Shown: positions 11,201 through 21,801 of the stretch, one piece after another
How positions within the stretch are numbered: the first letter of the stretch is position 1
How the letters are laid out: each line of letters starts with the position of its first letter
Source of the DNA: Solanum dulcamara
Taxonomy: Eukaryota > Streptophyta > Magnoliopsida > Solanales > Solanaceae
Assembly (NCBI RefSeq): GCF_947179165.1
Contig: NC_077243.1
Location: 51,326,001 to 51,390,000 of the forward strand
Direction: 5' to 3'
DNA: 64,000 nt
The notes under the pieces: model-generated
The model's database searches: none
Seen by the model: only the letters and a program-made list of their open reading frames with translations
What the model was told of the DNA's origin: nothing
Made by a program: the position numbers and the translations under genes

Positions 11201-13501
11201 GCTTCTCCTTTAAATTTGGACTTTATGGTGTTATTATAGGGTGTATTACACACCTTTTGGGCTGCTGGAAGTTGGGGAAAAATCGTAAAGAGTTTGACAT
11301 TCGGAATAAACTAAATTGAAGTCGCTATAGTTGAATTGTTGTCGAAATAAAGTGTTGTTCTTGTGAGGTACTGCTGCAGGGGTGTGGATTGTGGTTTCAG
11401 GGTCTAAATATGTTCTAAATGAGGTGGTGTAGCTTCTGGTTTCAGCCACACAACCCCCCGCTACGTACGGTTAAAGGTTTGGCAAAAATGGAAACTGGAA
11501 ACCCTATTTGGATATCGTATTGTTGAATGAGTCATTTGGAGTTTATATTGTATATTGTTGGTGTGTATTGCTGCAGGTTGTTGTTGTTGGTTGTCTGTAG
11601 GTCTTAGGAACCTAATTGGAAATTTGGATAGGGCACATTATAGGGGAGGTGCTGCCCAATTTTCATTAACGCCTTAACAAACTAAAGAACTAGTCTAGGA
11701 AACGACTAAGGAAATAGATTCCATTAATATTAAGGCGTAACCTAAGATGCTGGAAAGTTAAGAGTAGTTGATATTCGTATTACTTTCATATTGAATAGGT
11801 TCAGAAGACGACGAGAAGAGCACGATAAAGGATAATTTCCAAGAGGTATGTGAAGCTTTCTCTTGGCATGTTTTGGTATAAGTTCGTACAACTATCTTTC
11901 TTTCCTTTTGGCAATGTTTAGCCTTAAGTGAATTGTATATGAAGTTCGGGGATAATTCCATTCCCAGAATTCCGAGTACGCCTCATAACCCCTATCCACT
12001 ATTCAGTATTAGAGTTCCTGTGAAGATTAAGTATTGCCTAGTAGGGCTTCTATATGTCAGAATGTAATGTATGAAAAGCTATCTCTCATTTCCATTGAGA
12101 TGTATTTGATACAAAAATGAGATTACGATGCCATAGTGGTTCACCGAGCCCCATGTAGGGCCGGATATGAAATATATATATGAAGATCACCTGAAGGGAA
12201 GTACAGACTATATAGAGATTATTTTCTTTCTTCTTTTGGGGCATGTCCTTGTTTTAGTTGTAAGTTGAATTTGATCTGAACTCTGAGGTAACTCTATTAT
12301 TAAACATATCTTAATTAATTTTGAATATCGAACTCTGATAGTAGTTGAACTATTTCCTTGGAAACTTTTATATGTTAAAGAGGTAACAAATGTACAGGCT
12401 CCAAGTCTTACAGACTATATGTTAACAAATGTTCCTAGTTCCATAAGCGATTTGGATTTACTTTAGTACATGTCTAGGAGCCCCAAGGTTATAATTGATA
12501 TTGCCCATAATGGCATTTAGCAATCACTCGAGATGACTACACTACTACTCGAGTCCTCCGATAAAATTTTAATCTTCTTATATGGTCAAGTCTCTAATAA
12601 TGATTTAAATTGCATATAGTTACTCACTACTCTACTCGTGTATATTGTAACACTTCTTTCCCTGAGTCCCGGGCAAAGATATGTTCTCATGCACAGTTCA
12701 TTGCATTACTCCCTGAGTCCCTCAATATAGGGCCAGGATACGTGTATAGATATATGATAATGTGTTGTAATAAGGTGGTGATGGCGCCAGGCCTATGATG
12801 GTCCTACAGATGTGATTCACTGGACCCTTGAAAGGGTTGGCTATATTGTATGAATTGAGCATGCATGCTTTTGTGATTCACAGAGTACAGGTAAATGACT
12901 TTGATTTGATAATTTGTTCCCCTGCTTCTCTATTTCGAATATACCTCGAGTGTATTATGTTACATTTTACATACTCAGTATATATGTCATACTGACCTCC
13001 TTTCCCGGGGGGCTACGTTCATGCCTGCAGGTACAAATACAGATTTTGAGAGTTCGTTAGCTTAGGATTCCATGCAGCTCAGCTGGAAGAGGCTCCATTG
13101 TATCGGGGCATAGTTTTGATACTATCCACGGATGTATAGAAATTGTTTTATCCATTCAGGGGTACGAAGGGGGCCCTATCCTGCCATATGTTGTCATTTA
13201 TATCTTTAGAGGTCAGCAGACATGTATATGTGGGTTGTATATGTCAGTTTGGTTCAGCTGGATCAATATGATATATTATATATGTTATTATGTTATGGCA
13301 GCCTTGTCGGCTTGCGTGCCCTGTCATATTGTGATACAAACAAAAAGGGCTACAGGTGTATGTAAATGTTATCACCCAGTAGGGCTTTGTTACATGATAT
13401 TATTTTATTTATAGTTCAATGTGACCACAGCTGATAGATATGTGTATGGGGTCCAGGTCAGACCCCAGTCGCGACCTACGAGGTTGGGTCGTGACATAGA
13501 C

Positions 13502-14406
13502 GATATTTGATTGGATTAGATTAGATGATATATAATTGGATTGGATTATATGGTATATGATTGGATTGGATCGTATGGTATATGATTGGATTGGATTGGA
13601 TTTTATATGATTAAATTAGATCGGATTGTATATGATTGGATTAAACCAATTGTATATGATTGGATTGGATCGGATTGTATATGATTTGATTGGATTGGAT
13701 TGTATATGATTTGATTGAACTATATTGTCATGATTGTATTTGATTGGATGGTATATGATTGGTCTCTGTCTAAACCGTATTCTTACTTTAGACTTATAAC
13801 ACCTTGATTGAGTATCTCTTATCTTTATGACTTGAGATATTTGAATCGGTATTATTTCATTCTGCCATATTACATACTCATACATTCCATGTACTGACGT
13901 CTATTTGGACCTACATTGTTTTATGATGCAGAGGAAAGTTTAAGAGATCATCAATAGGTTCACCATTAAGGATCGATTCACACTCAACTTATCGGTGAGT
14001 CCTCCCATATATTCAGAGGACACCACTTATGTTATTCTTGCGTTGAGTTATTCTTTTTTAATTCTAATTTGAGGTAGCAATGAACCTATCATTTCACCAA
14101 TTAGATAGTAGTGATAGAGGCTTCATAGACTAGATAGTGATGGGTCGATTAGGTGTTTTAATTTCTTGAATTATTCTTGTCAAATTATTTAATGACATAG
14201 ATTGGAGATTGATTTGTTGGCCCATGGCCTTTCTTTCTTGAGTTAGATTGTTTATTGGGATTGTCCACCTAATTATTTCTTTATTTTAAGCCTTTCGCTG
14301 ATTGATTGAATGAATGAATGTATGATTGGATCAAGTGATTTGCTTAGGAACCAACAATGCTCTTCGAGTGTCGGCCACGTCTATGGTACCCTCTCGGGGT
14401 GTGACA
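13502..14406 (+). repeat. Element B 3' LTR, right part
   Basis: Continues the B LTR after solo LTR C: the remainder of the 20-22 bp minisatellite, then sequence colinear with 5500-6174, ending ctcggggtgtgaca at 14406 and followed by the ATGAG duplication. Confidence 0.88.
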
Positions 14407-14411
14407 ATGAG

Positions 14412-15771
14412 CTATGATTCTTATTCACTTCTAAATATTAAGATTCCTAAAGTAGTTAATCTACTACCCTCGAGCCTTCTATATGTTGAATATTATTTGG
14501 ATGTATAAGCTCCTACTCCTAAGAACTTTACGATGACAAATGTATCTGATTCCATAAGTTGTCTAGCATTATTTTGATACATATCTATAATTTCTGAGGC
14601 TCCATAAGATATGACCCTTAATGCCATTTAGAGGGTACTTGAGACGATTACAACCCTGATCTTCAAATGATGGTTCACTTGACTATTTTATTGAGTCTCA
14701 GATGATGATTTAATTTGCATATGGTCACTCACTACTCTGCTCGTGCATACCGTTAATACATCATTCACCAAGTCCCATAATGGGTGGGGTATATTATCAT
14801 GCATAGCTTCACTACCTCTTCACCAAGTCCCAGGCCCGGTATGATATATATATATGATGATATGATGATGGCACTAAGTCCCTCACTAGAGGGACGGGTA
14901 CGATATGATATATATGATGATATTATCTGATGACATAATGATATGATGATGGCATTGAGTCCTATGATGGGTTGGGTATGGTATAAGTGTACACTACATC
15001 TTCACCAAGTCCCTCACTAAAGGGCCGGATACGGTATATATATGCATATGATGATATAATAAAATATTTTTAAAACTGAGTCCCACAATAGGCCGGGTAT
15101 GGTATGTGACAATGATATACATGACTTCATTTCATAAGATGTAGGTACAGTGATTTGTTAATTATTATACTTGTCTCCTGCATCCCTACTTTAGCTGTAA
15201 TCTCAGTTATGCTATGTTATGCTTTATATACTCAGTACATGTATCGTACTGACCCCTATCTTCTAGGGGTCTGCGTTTTATGCCCATAGGTACAAATATT
15301 CATTTCGAGAATCCTCTAGCTTAGGATTTCCACTCAGCTATTTTGGAAGTGCTCCACTGTCCTAGAGCCTAGCTTTTTGTTACTGATCTTCTAAAGTATA
15401 TACTCATTTATTTAGGAGTACGGCCGGGGCCCTGTCCCACTATAGAATACCGCTAATACTCTTAGAGGTCTGTAGATATATGTTTGTGAGTTATATGTAA
15501 GTTTTGTTCAGCTGTGTCTATATGATGTGCTGTAAATGTTAATATGTTATGGCAGCCTTATCAGCTTGTGTCCCCTTTCACGATATGATTAATGGTAACT
15601 TCTCAAAAGACAAATGAAAGAGACTATATGTATATGGGAACATTATGACCTAGTGGGTTTCTTATGTATAGTATAACATTATTCCTAGTTCGACTAGGCT
15701 ACAGCTAATAGATATGTATACGGGGGTCCAGGTTGGACCCTAATGATGTCCTATGGGGTTGGGTCATGACA
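14412..15771 (+). mobile_element. Element A 3' LTR, right part
   Basis: Resumes LTR A after element B and ends ggttgggtcatgaca at 15771, matching the ends of C (13496), E (20386) and E2 (24820). It includes the tandem 'gagtccc...gggccgggtatgg' array listed separately. Confidence 0.85.
14745..15115 (+). repeat. Imperfect tandem repeats in LTR A
   Basis: About five diverged units, each with 'accaagtccc' or 'tgagtccc', a short spacer, 'gggccggrtayggtat' and a 'gatatgatgatgg' tail. The related LTRs E (about 19490-19760) and C (about 12640-12760) carry fewer or more diverged units, so the array expanded in LTR A. Confidence 0.55.
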
Positions 15772-16157
15772 TAAATCAACAAATATTTTGTTACAATTAG
15801 TTGATCGTTTTGTAGCTAGACCTAATGGTATTATTGAGGATGTATTAGCTCAAGACGGATCCCTCATCTTTCTTATTGATTTTATTGTACTAGATTTTGA
15901 GCTAGATCAAGAGGTTCCTTTTATCTTGGGGCATCCGTTCTTAGAAATAGGAACTGCACTTATTGATTTGGCTGCAGGTAGATTGACTATTAGAGCACAT
16001 GATAAAATAGAGGTGTTTAATGTATATCAAGCACTAAAATTGTCTACAGTCAATGAAGAGTTGTCTGCTATAACTATTATCGATAAATAAGTAACAACTC
16101 AATGCATTTTAACAAAAGACCCTTTGGAAAGAGTCTTGATGGGTTAGGATATTAAAG
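15772..16157 (+). pseudogene. Athila/Tat-type retrotransposon protease fragment
   Basis: An open stretch (15788-16090) encodes VARPNGIIEDVL, a 'FIVLDFELDQEVPFILGHPFL' type block and 'IGTALIDLAAGRLTIR'. This is the arrangement of the aspartic protease and linker of Athila/Tat gypsy elements, where ILGRPFL is the hallmark. After a stop at 16090 a further DPLERVLMG remnant follows. The fragment is cut on the left by LTR A and on the right by LTR D at 16158. The catalytic Asp-Ser/Thr-Gly part would be further left and is absent. Confidence 0.75.
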
Positions 16158-17386
16158 TGTAACATCCCTCAAAAATGCCTACAAAATACCTTAAGAATGC
16201 CTTGGAAATAGGTCACTCATGTAACACATCATCCTTAATCTTTTTGGAAAATCTGAGTTCAGAATATCGATCAGGAGGTAAAAACCTATATGAAAATCAT
16301 ATCAGTGGATTTTTAGGACCCATAGAGTGGAAGAAAGATTTTCAAAGAATTCACCAAACAGTATGGTCCGCGACAGGACCGCGTCGCGGACCTGGGAAGC
16401 GTTTCTGGCCAAATTGATTTTTTAAGGGGCAGTTTAGACTTTTTCCAAATTATTAGTTAATGCACCTAGACATTTTTAGGACCTAATTCATCTCTATAAA
16501 TTAACCTAAACCTCTAATTCTATTTATTTTTTTGCAATTCATCTATCAAATATTTCTCTTTATACAAAAAAGGCTCTCAAGAGTTTTCATTGAAGACTTC
16601 AAGCAAATTCACTCAATTTCTCCATCAAAACTCTCAAGTTCTTCTAAATTAATTGTTGTTCTCACTCAAGGTATGTGGGTATTGATTCATGGATTCTTTC
16701 CTCCATGAAGCTCAATCAATTTCTCAAGGTTTTCTATCATATTAAAGTATGGTATTTTATGGGTTTTGTGATCTGTATTCCAATTGCATGAATTTTTCTT
16801 TAAAGTATGATCATGAGTTTATTTTGATATAAATTGATGGTTATTGAATTAAATTGAAGTATTTTTCCATAAATTCTCCTATTTTGATTTCTAGGGTTCA
16901 TGATGTAAATTATAAGTATTTTGATTTATACTCCAAAGGATATTATCTATATGAATTATGTATGGATTGATATAAATTTTATGATCATGCATGTTTTCAA
17001 GTGAATTACATGATTTTTAAGGTCAATTGATTATGCAATTGACTTTTACTTTAAGTTCAAGCTATGAATTTCATGCAAGTTATGAAATAAGGTGACTTAG
17101 GACCCTATGTGGTGACCTAAGGCCTAACGATAAGAATTATTCAAATATGATTATAATGATGAAAGAACAATTCTCACATTACAACTATGTTATGAAAATG
17201 AGATACTCTATGATTTCAGGCCTATGATTATCACTATGATATATGATATTATGATCTTATGTTATGTATGTATTCCATGGTATTTTACTTAGCACCCAGT
17301 GGACTTGAGGTGGGGGCCCTACCAAAAGCCTTAATAGAAGCGTCATGTCCCATAAACTACATGCCACTGTAGGTTGCCTTTATGGT
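16158..17386 (+). repeat. Element D 5' LTR, left part
   Basis: Starts tgtaacatccctcaaaaatgcc; the first 300 bp match 30608-30910. Split at 17387 by element E, with TSD atggt (17382-17386) and atggc (24821-24825). Confidence 0.88.
16365..16502 (+). promoter_or_regulatory. LTR D promoter: CpG inverted repeat and TATA box
   Basis: GGTCCGCGA (16365-16373) pairs perfectly with TCGCGGACC (16384-16392). A TATA box (tataaatt, 16495-16502) lies about 100 bp downstream. In the 3' LTR copy at about 30815-30842 every CpG of the stem but one has become TpG or CpA. Confidence 0.55.
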
Positions 17387-17756
17387 TGTTACACCCCGTA
17401 CTTTGGTACCTTGGAACGCTTTGTAAGCTTCTTAAGATTCTGGGAACGATCTTAATTTTCTTATAATTCTTCATGTGAGTCGGATAATCTATAACGCTAT
17501 CAAATAATCCTAAGGAAAGGAGAAGGAGATACTCCATAAGAGAGAAGATTGGAAATAGGGTTATAAAAATCTAGAAGAAGTTGGAGGTTAAGTAGTGAGT
17601 CGTAGGACTCGACTTACTTGTGAAAGCTATTATTTGGGACATTTTACATACTAAGCTACTTGAGTACATGACAAGCTTAAGAAGTAAGGAATACATAGGC
17701 TCTTGAAGTAAGATGAGATTACGAGCTCACGAAAGAGAAATAAGGAAACGACGTGC

Positions 17757-17969
17757 CTACTCAAAGTAAGTAGGTGATGCACTTACGTGGAAAAGTAGGT
17801 GATGCACCTACTTAGGGTCAAGTAGGTGATACAGCAGTCTGGGTGGACCCCACACTGCCATATAGCAGCCAATGATTAGAGGCATGATTGGCGTGGCACC
17901 CTAGGGGGCTGCCACATGTCTCACATAGCAGGCGTCCACGTGGTACCTCCTAAGGATGCATATATATAT
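17757..17969 (+). promoter_or_regulatory. LTR E1 promoter: hairpin cluster and TATA box
   Basis: Three direct copies of 'aagtaggtgatgcac' (17773-17836), two followed by the inverted arm cctactt or cttacgt, lie upstream of a TATA box (tatatatat, 17961-17969). Confidence 0.5.
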
Positions 17970-18070
17970 GTATGGACAACTAAGGAGTCATTTTCAGCTT
18001 TGGACTTAGCCAAAAATTGAGAGAAAAAATGTGAGAACAAGGGAGAGGCAGCCATGGGTTGCTCCAATTT

Positions 18071-18445
18071 AAGGTAAGCCCTCCAATTTCGTTCGATGAA
18101 TTAATTATTTAAGGTACCCCACAAATATATGATGGGGTTTAATAGAGTAAAATTACTATTTGGGGCAGAAAAGAAGGTACACGAACAGTCCGCAACTTTC
18201 AGCATGTTAAGGAGTTTTCAAAGATAATTTTCAGCAAGTTTGGGAAGCCGTTTGTTAAGGTATGGCTTGGTTCTCTCCTCCAAAATTTTGGTAAGGGTTT
18301 GTACATGATATTAAGGTTTTAATAATGTAAATCATGTCTTGGAGTAGCACCAAATGGATAACAAGCAGTCCGTGCTATTTTAGCAAGTTTGAATAGTTTC
18401 TGAGGCGCGATTTAGCGAGTTTGGGCTAATTTCGGGTAAGATAAG
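18071..18445 (+). repeat. Triplicated AAGGTAAG-capped module in LTR E1
   Basis: Caps at 18071-18078 (aaggtaag), 18257-18264 (aaggtatg) and 18438-18445 (aagataag), spaced 186 and 181 bp. Interiors share 'acaagcagtccg' or 'cgaacagtccg' and 'ttttcagcaagttt' words. Confidence 0.65.
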
Positions 18446-19029
18446 GTCTTTTCTTCTAATTTGAAGTTTATGGTGTTGTTATAGAGTGTAAAAATGTCGT
18501 AGAAATGTTTAACATTCGAGGAAAGCTAAATTGGAGTCGCTATATTTAAATTGTAGTCGAAGAAAAGTGTTGTGCTTGTGGTGTGCTGCTACAGGTGTGT
18601 GGTGGTGTTTTGTGCTTGGAGAAGCCACGCGACCCCTCATTTCGTACAATTAAAGGTTTTGCGAAATAAAGACTAGAAACCCTATTTTGAAATCGTAATT
18701 TTCAGCAAGTTGTTTTGAGCTTATGTTGTGTAATGTTGCCATATTTTAGTTGTATATGAGGTACAGGTTATTGTTGTTGGTTGGATGTAATGATTATCGA
18801 TCAAGTTAGAAATTTGTATAAGGCATGTTATAGGGGAGATGCTGCCCGATTTTCGTTAACTTCTTAACTAACTAAGGAACTAGTCGAGAAGGCGAGCGAG
18901 GAGATGAGTTCTATGAATACTCGTATGTAACTTAAGATGCTGGAAAGTTGAGGGATGTTGATGCTCATATTACTTTCATGTTAAATAGGTTCAAGAGACG
19001 ATGAGGCGAATGTGTTAAGAGTAATCGGT

Positions 19030-19205
19030 AAGAGGTCTGTAAAGCTAACGTTTCCTTCTTTTGGCATGTTTTTGGCATAAGTATGTAAGGCTTAGACTTT
19101 CTTTTGGCATGTGTTCATCATAAGTGTATTAAGCTTATTCTATCTCTTGTCATGTTTTGGTCACAAATATGTAAAGCTAATTTTCCTTTTTGGCATGGTT
19201 TTTAC
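19030..19205 (+). repeat. Tandem ~50-bp repeat in LTR E1
   Basis: Three to four units of the form 'gtatgtaargct...ctttyttttggcatgtttt'. LTR E2 has the same array at 23440-23612; C (11840-11950) and F (36118-36215) have about two units. Open frames over this array (19111-19323 and 23521-23733) are by-products of the repeat. Confidence 0.6.
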
Positions 19206-20390
19206 GAATCAAGTATATGACTTTCATATGATTCCAAAGAAGTTCCTATTCTTAAAGCCACTAGGGTGGCCAATTTCTCGACTTCCAAAAGATATTTTGT
19301 TATGCCTTGATACGTGTATATGATTCCCAGAAGTTGTATTTTGACATAGTCCATAGTGACTTTCAAAAGGTAGTTGATATGACTCTTGTCTCGATTTTAA
19401 ATAAAAGCTCATTTTGATTATTCCATTGATTCTCAAATATGATTTAAATTGCATATAGTTTCTCACTACTCCACTCGTGGATTCCTCATTTCTTCCTTCA
19501 GCAAGCCCAGGTCAGGTTTTGTTATCGTACGTACTTCTCTGCATTGTTTGCCGTACCCCAAAGTAAGGGGGCAGGTATGACCTGTACATGGGTTTGATTT
19601 GTACAGTTATGATGTGCCATGTACACCTATGATATGATATGATATGATCTGTTATGGAGATATTCCCTACTCTGGAGTTATGATGTGCTATGGCGCTAGT
19701 GAAGGGGAGGCGATCACATTTTGTATTTGTTCACTGAGTCCCATAATGGGGCCGGATATGGCATATGTTTTTCTGCATACATTATCTGTGGTTATGAAAA
19801 GCATTTTGATATTCTAGATATTTTGCTCACTTTTGCACCTTCTATTCTGGTAATGGCTTTACTTGTTATAGTCCATGCTTTATATACTCAATACATATGT
19901 CGTACTAACCCTCTTTTCTTCAGGGGACTGCGTTTCATGCCTGCAGGTACACATGTTCATTTTAGAGATCCGCCAGCTTAGGGTTTCCACTCAGCTATGT
20001 TGGAAGTGCTCCACTGTTCTAGAGCCTAACTTTTCATACTGGTCATTTGATGTACATATTTATTTATCTAGGGGTACGGGGGGCCCTGTCTCGCCATATG
20101 ATGCAGTTATTACTCTTAGAGGCCTGTAGATATGTGTATGTGGGTTATTTATGAGTATGTCCTGTTATACACGTCATTGTGTTATGGCACCCTTGTCAGC
20201 TTGCGTGCCCTTTCAGTACATGGTACGAATGAAAGAGGCCATACGTATATGAAAATGTTTTAATTCATTGGGATATTTGTCAGTAGTATCACTTTGTTTA
20301 TAGTTCGATTTGACTACAACTCATAGGTATATACATGGGTGCCCAACTTGGGCACCAATTGTGGCCTACAAGGTTGGGTCGTAACAAAAA

Positions 20391-20402
20391 TGGTATTAGA
20401 GC
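20391..20402 (+). promoter_or_regulatory. Primer-binding site of element E
   Basis: TGGTATTAGAGC four bases after the LTR end; one mismatch to the initiator tRNA-Met complement, identical to the B site at 6179. Confidence 0.85.
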
Positions 20403-21497
20403 AGTTCGTCCTTGGAGTTTCTATAGACCGTGTCTAATAGAATCTTGTTTATCGGTGTATTGTGCATCACATATATAAATAGGAGGCTACAGGACATTTA
20501 GGATGTTACATTTCTTTCATATTTAAGATTGTGTGATAGAGCCGAGTCATAGGGAATGAAATTCCTTATACTAACTTGTGGTTTCAGTAGAAGGAAAACA
20601 TCGATAGAAGAAAGTAACTGACGATATTGAAGGTTACAAGGCATACAGGTAATCAAAGGCACGAAGGAGATATGTCAGGTGAGTTATGGAAATACGATTG
20701 ACATGTAAGGTTGAAAGATGAAAGAAAAGTAGATAGGAAAGTGTAACAAATGCAATTTGAGTTGGACACACGAGGTAAGTCCATTATTTTCATACGGTTA
20801 TTGATATTGAAAACCCCGTATGGCTGTGATATGAATAAATATATGTTGGGTCGGTGAGGCATTGTTGGTATTTCCTGCGTACAAGTGTTGAGATAAGGAG
20901 AAATACAAAGGAAACTCTTCCTAAATTTTCCTAGAAATAAAAGGAGAATGATATATAGGATTGTAATATATCTTGAAAGGTCGATACTGGTATGGTAAAA
21001 CGAAGTTGGAAAAGACTTGTGATCCTCAGAAGATGATTTAGAGATGACACCTAGATCTGAATAGAACGACATATTAAGGCACCGACTGAGTTGATACACT
21101 TGGATAAACGGTGACGAGCTAATTACTGATTGGGAAGAATGGAATGTGGCTTTAAATGCACTTCTACAATAAGGATATTACTCAAGTACCAGTGTTCAAG
21201 ACTGGAGTTGGTACTGTATATTGAGGATTCTAAGCACCTAATGATTGCATTAAGGTTTTGTATAGGGGTACCTAAAGTATAGGTGATGTAAAGGAATATA
21301 TGGAAATAGTGCAGTATACTAAATAGGTTGGATAGGACTCATATACATTTGGAAAGTTAGAAATAAACAGACAATGACATGTATACACCCTAAAGGGGGA
21401 AAGCGGACAAGAGAAGTTCAAATGTAAGAGAAAATTGACTAACTCTATCATATGTAAATGGGAATACTTAAACTTCAAATGAGATCCCATATGGGAT
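20403..21497 (+). other. Element E internal non-coding region
   Basis: No gag or pol motifs. Matches F from about 30940 onward, for example 'gtatggctgtgatatgaata' at 20818-20837 and its F counterpart before the AT microsatellite, and 'catatgtaa...taaacttcaa..gagatccc' just before the 5S segment. The long minus-strand open frame at 20653-21099 (148 codons) has no recognisable motif and is not preserved in F. Confidence 0.6.
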
Positions 21498-21598
21498 GGA
21501 TGCGATCATACCAACCCTAACGCACCACATCCCATTAGAACTATGAAGTTAAACGTGCTTGGGCGAGAGTAGTACTAGGATGGGTGACCCGCGGGAAG
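21498..21598 (+). rRNA. 5S rRNA-derived segment inside element E (3' truncated)
   Basis: Begins GGATGCGATCATACC, the 5' end of plant 5S rRNA, and continues through CATCCCATTAGAACT, AGTTAAACGTGCTTGGGC (box A, one change), GAGAGTAGTACTAGGATGGG (box C region) and TGACC to GGGAAG, about 101 of the ~120 nt. The last ~19 nt are missing. Same orientation as the element and inside its internal region, 200 bp before the polypurine tract. The pol III internal control elements are nearly intact. The sequence could not make a normal 5S rRNA because helix I cannot close. It differs from Cassandra elements, where the 5S part is in the LTR. Confidence 0.93.
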
Positions 21599-21801
21599 AG
21601 AAAGAGGAAAGGAAACACAAGTATACATACCTATTCCCTACGTCTATAAGTAATCCTAACCTTTGGAACTTTGATATTGATTTCTCGATGAAAGTATATG
21701 TTATGGCACCTAGATAGAGGAACTCTCCATATAGTCGGTATAAGATTCGGAGGAAGTTTTTGGTTAACATTCAAGGACGAATGTTTTAAAGGGGGGAAGG
21801 A
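21599..21801 (+). other. Element E 3' internal end with chromodomain tail and polypurine tract
   Basis: 'gaagagaaagaggaaaggaa' continues as the counterpart of 34115-34160 in F, where it encodes the end of the chromodomain (TWEVEEDTKNKYSYLF). The polypurine tract aaaggggggaagga is 21788-21801, directly before the 3' LTR, within the usual 'caaggacgaatgttttaaa' context. Confidence 0.7.

Larger units (their letters stand above)
10180..13496 (+). mobile_element. Solo LTR C (A/E family) nested in LTR B
   Basis: 3317 bp, starting tgttacaccc and ending ggttgggtcgtgaca, with no primer-binding site or internal DNA on either side. Flanking five-base repeats are tagat (10175-10179) and tagac (13497-13501), a TSD with one change; the undisturbed 5' LTR shows tagac, so the left copy mutated. 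A solo LTR arises by recombination between the two LTRs of a complete element. It shares the start, TATA region, AAGGTAAG modules and end with LTRs A, E and F. Confidence 0.9.
2981..14406 (+). mobile_element. Element B, internally deleted LTR retrotransposon with TSD ATGAG
   Basis: Two LTRs of about 3.2 kb (2981-6174 and 7853-14406, the latter split by solo LTR C) flank only 1.68 kb of internal DNA. Direct repeats ATGAG at 2976-2980 and 14407-14411 are identical five-base target-site duplications, which fixes both ends exactly. The element sits inside LTR A. The internal part keeps a primer-binding site, an eroded integrase tail and a purine-rich tract. The B family is also represented by solo LTR J at 43360-46562. 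Confidence 0.9.
17387..20386 (+). repeat. Element E 5' LTR
   Basis: Starts tgttacaccccgtactttgg and ends ggttgggtcgtaaca. Holds the CACCTACTT hairpin cluster, a TATA box, three AAGGTAAG-capped modules and a 'ggcatgtttttggcataa' repeat. Same family as A, C and F. Confidence 0.9.

Noticed and set aside
19721..19981. Open frame in LTR E1 with a similar one in LTR E2 (24154-24384), hydrophobic translation
   Set aside because: They are similar only because the two LTRs are copies of each other. The frame is not kept in LTRs A or C and has no recognisable domain.
20391..20402. tRNA-Met-like sequence as a tRNA gene
   Set aside because: Only 12 bases complementary to the tRNA end, next to an LTR; it is a primer-binding site. 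The same holds for 6179, 25585, 39614, 51810 and 60287.
20653..21099. 148-codon minus-strand frame in the internal region of E
   Set aside because: No motif, not preserved in element F, and lies in a non-coding block; most likely chance in AT-rich DNA.
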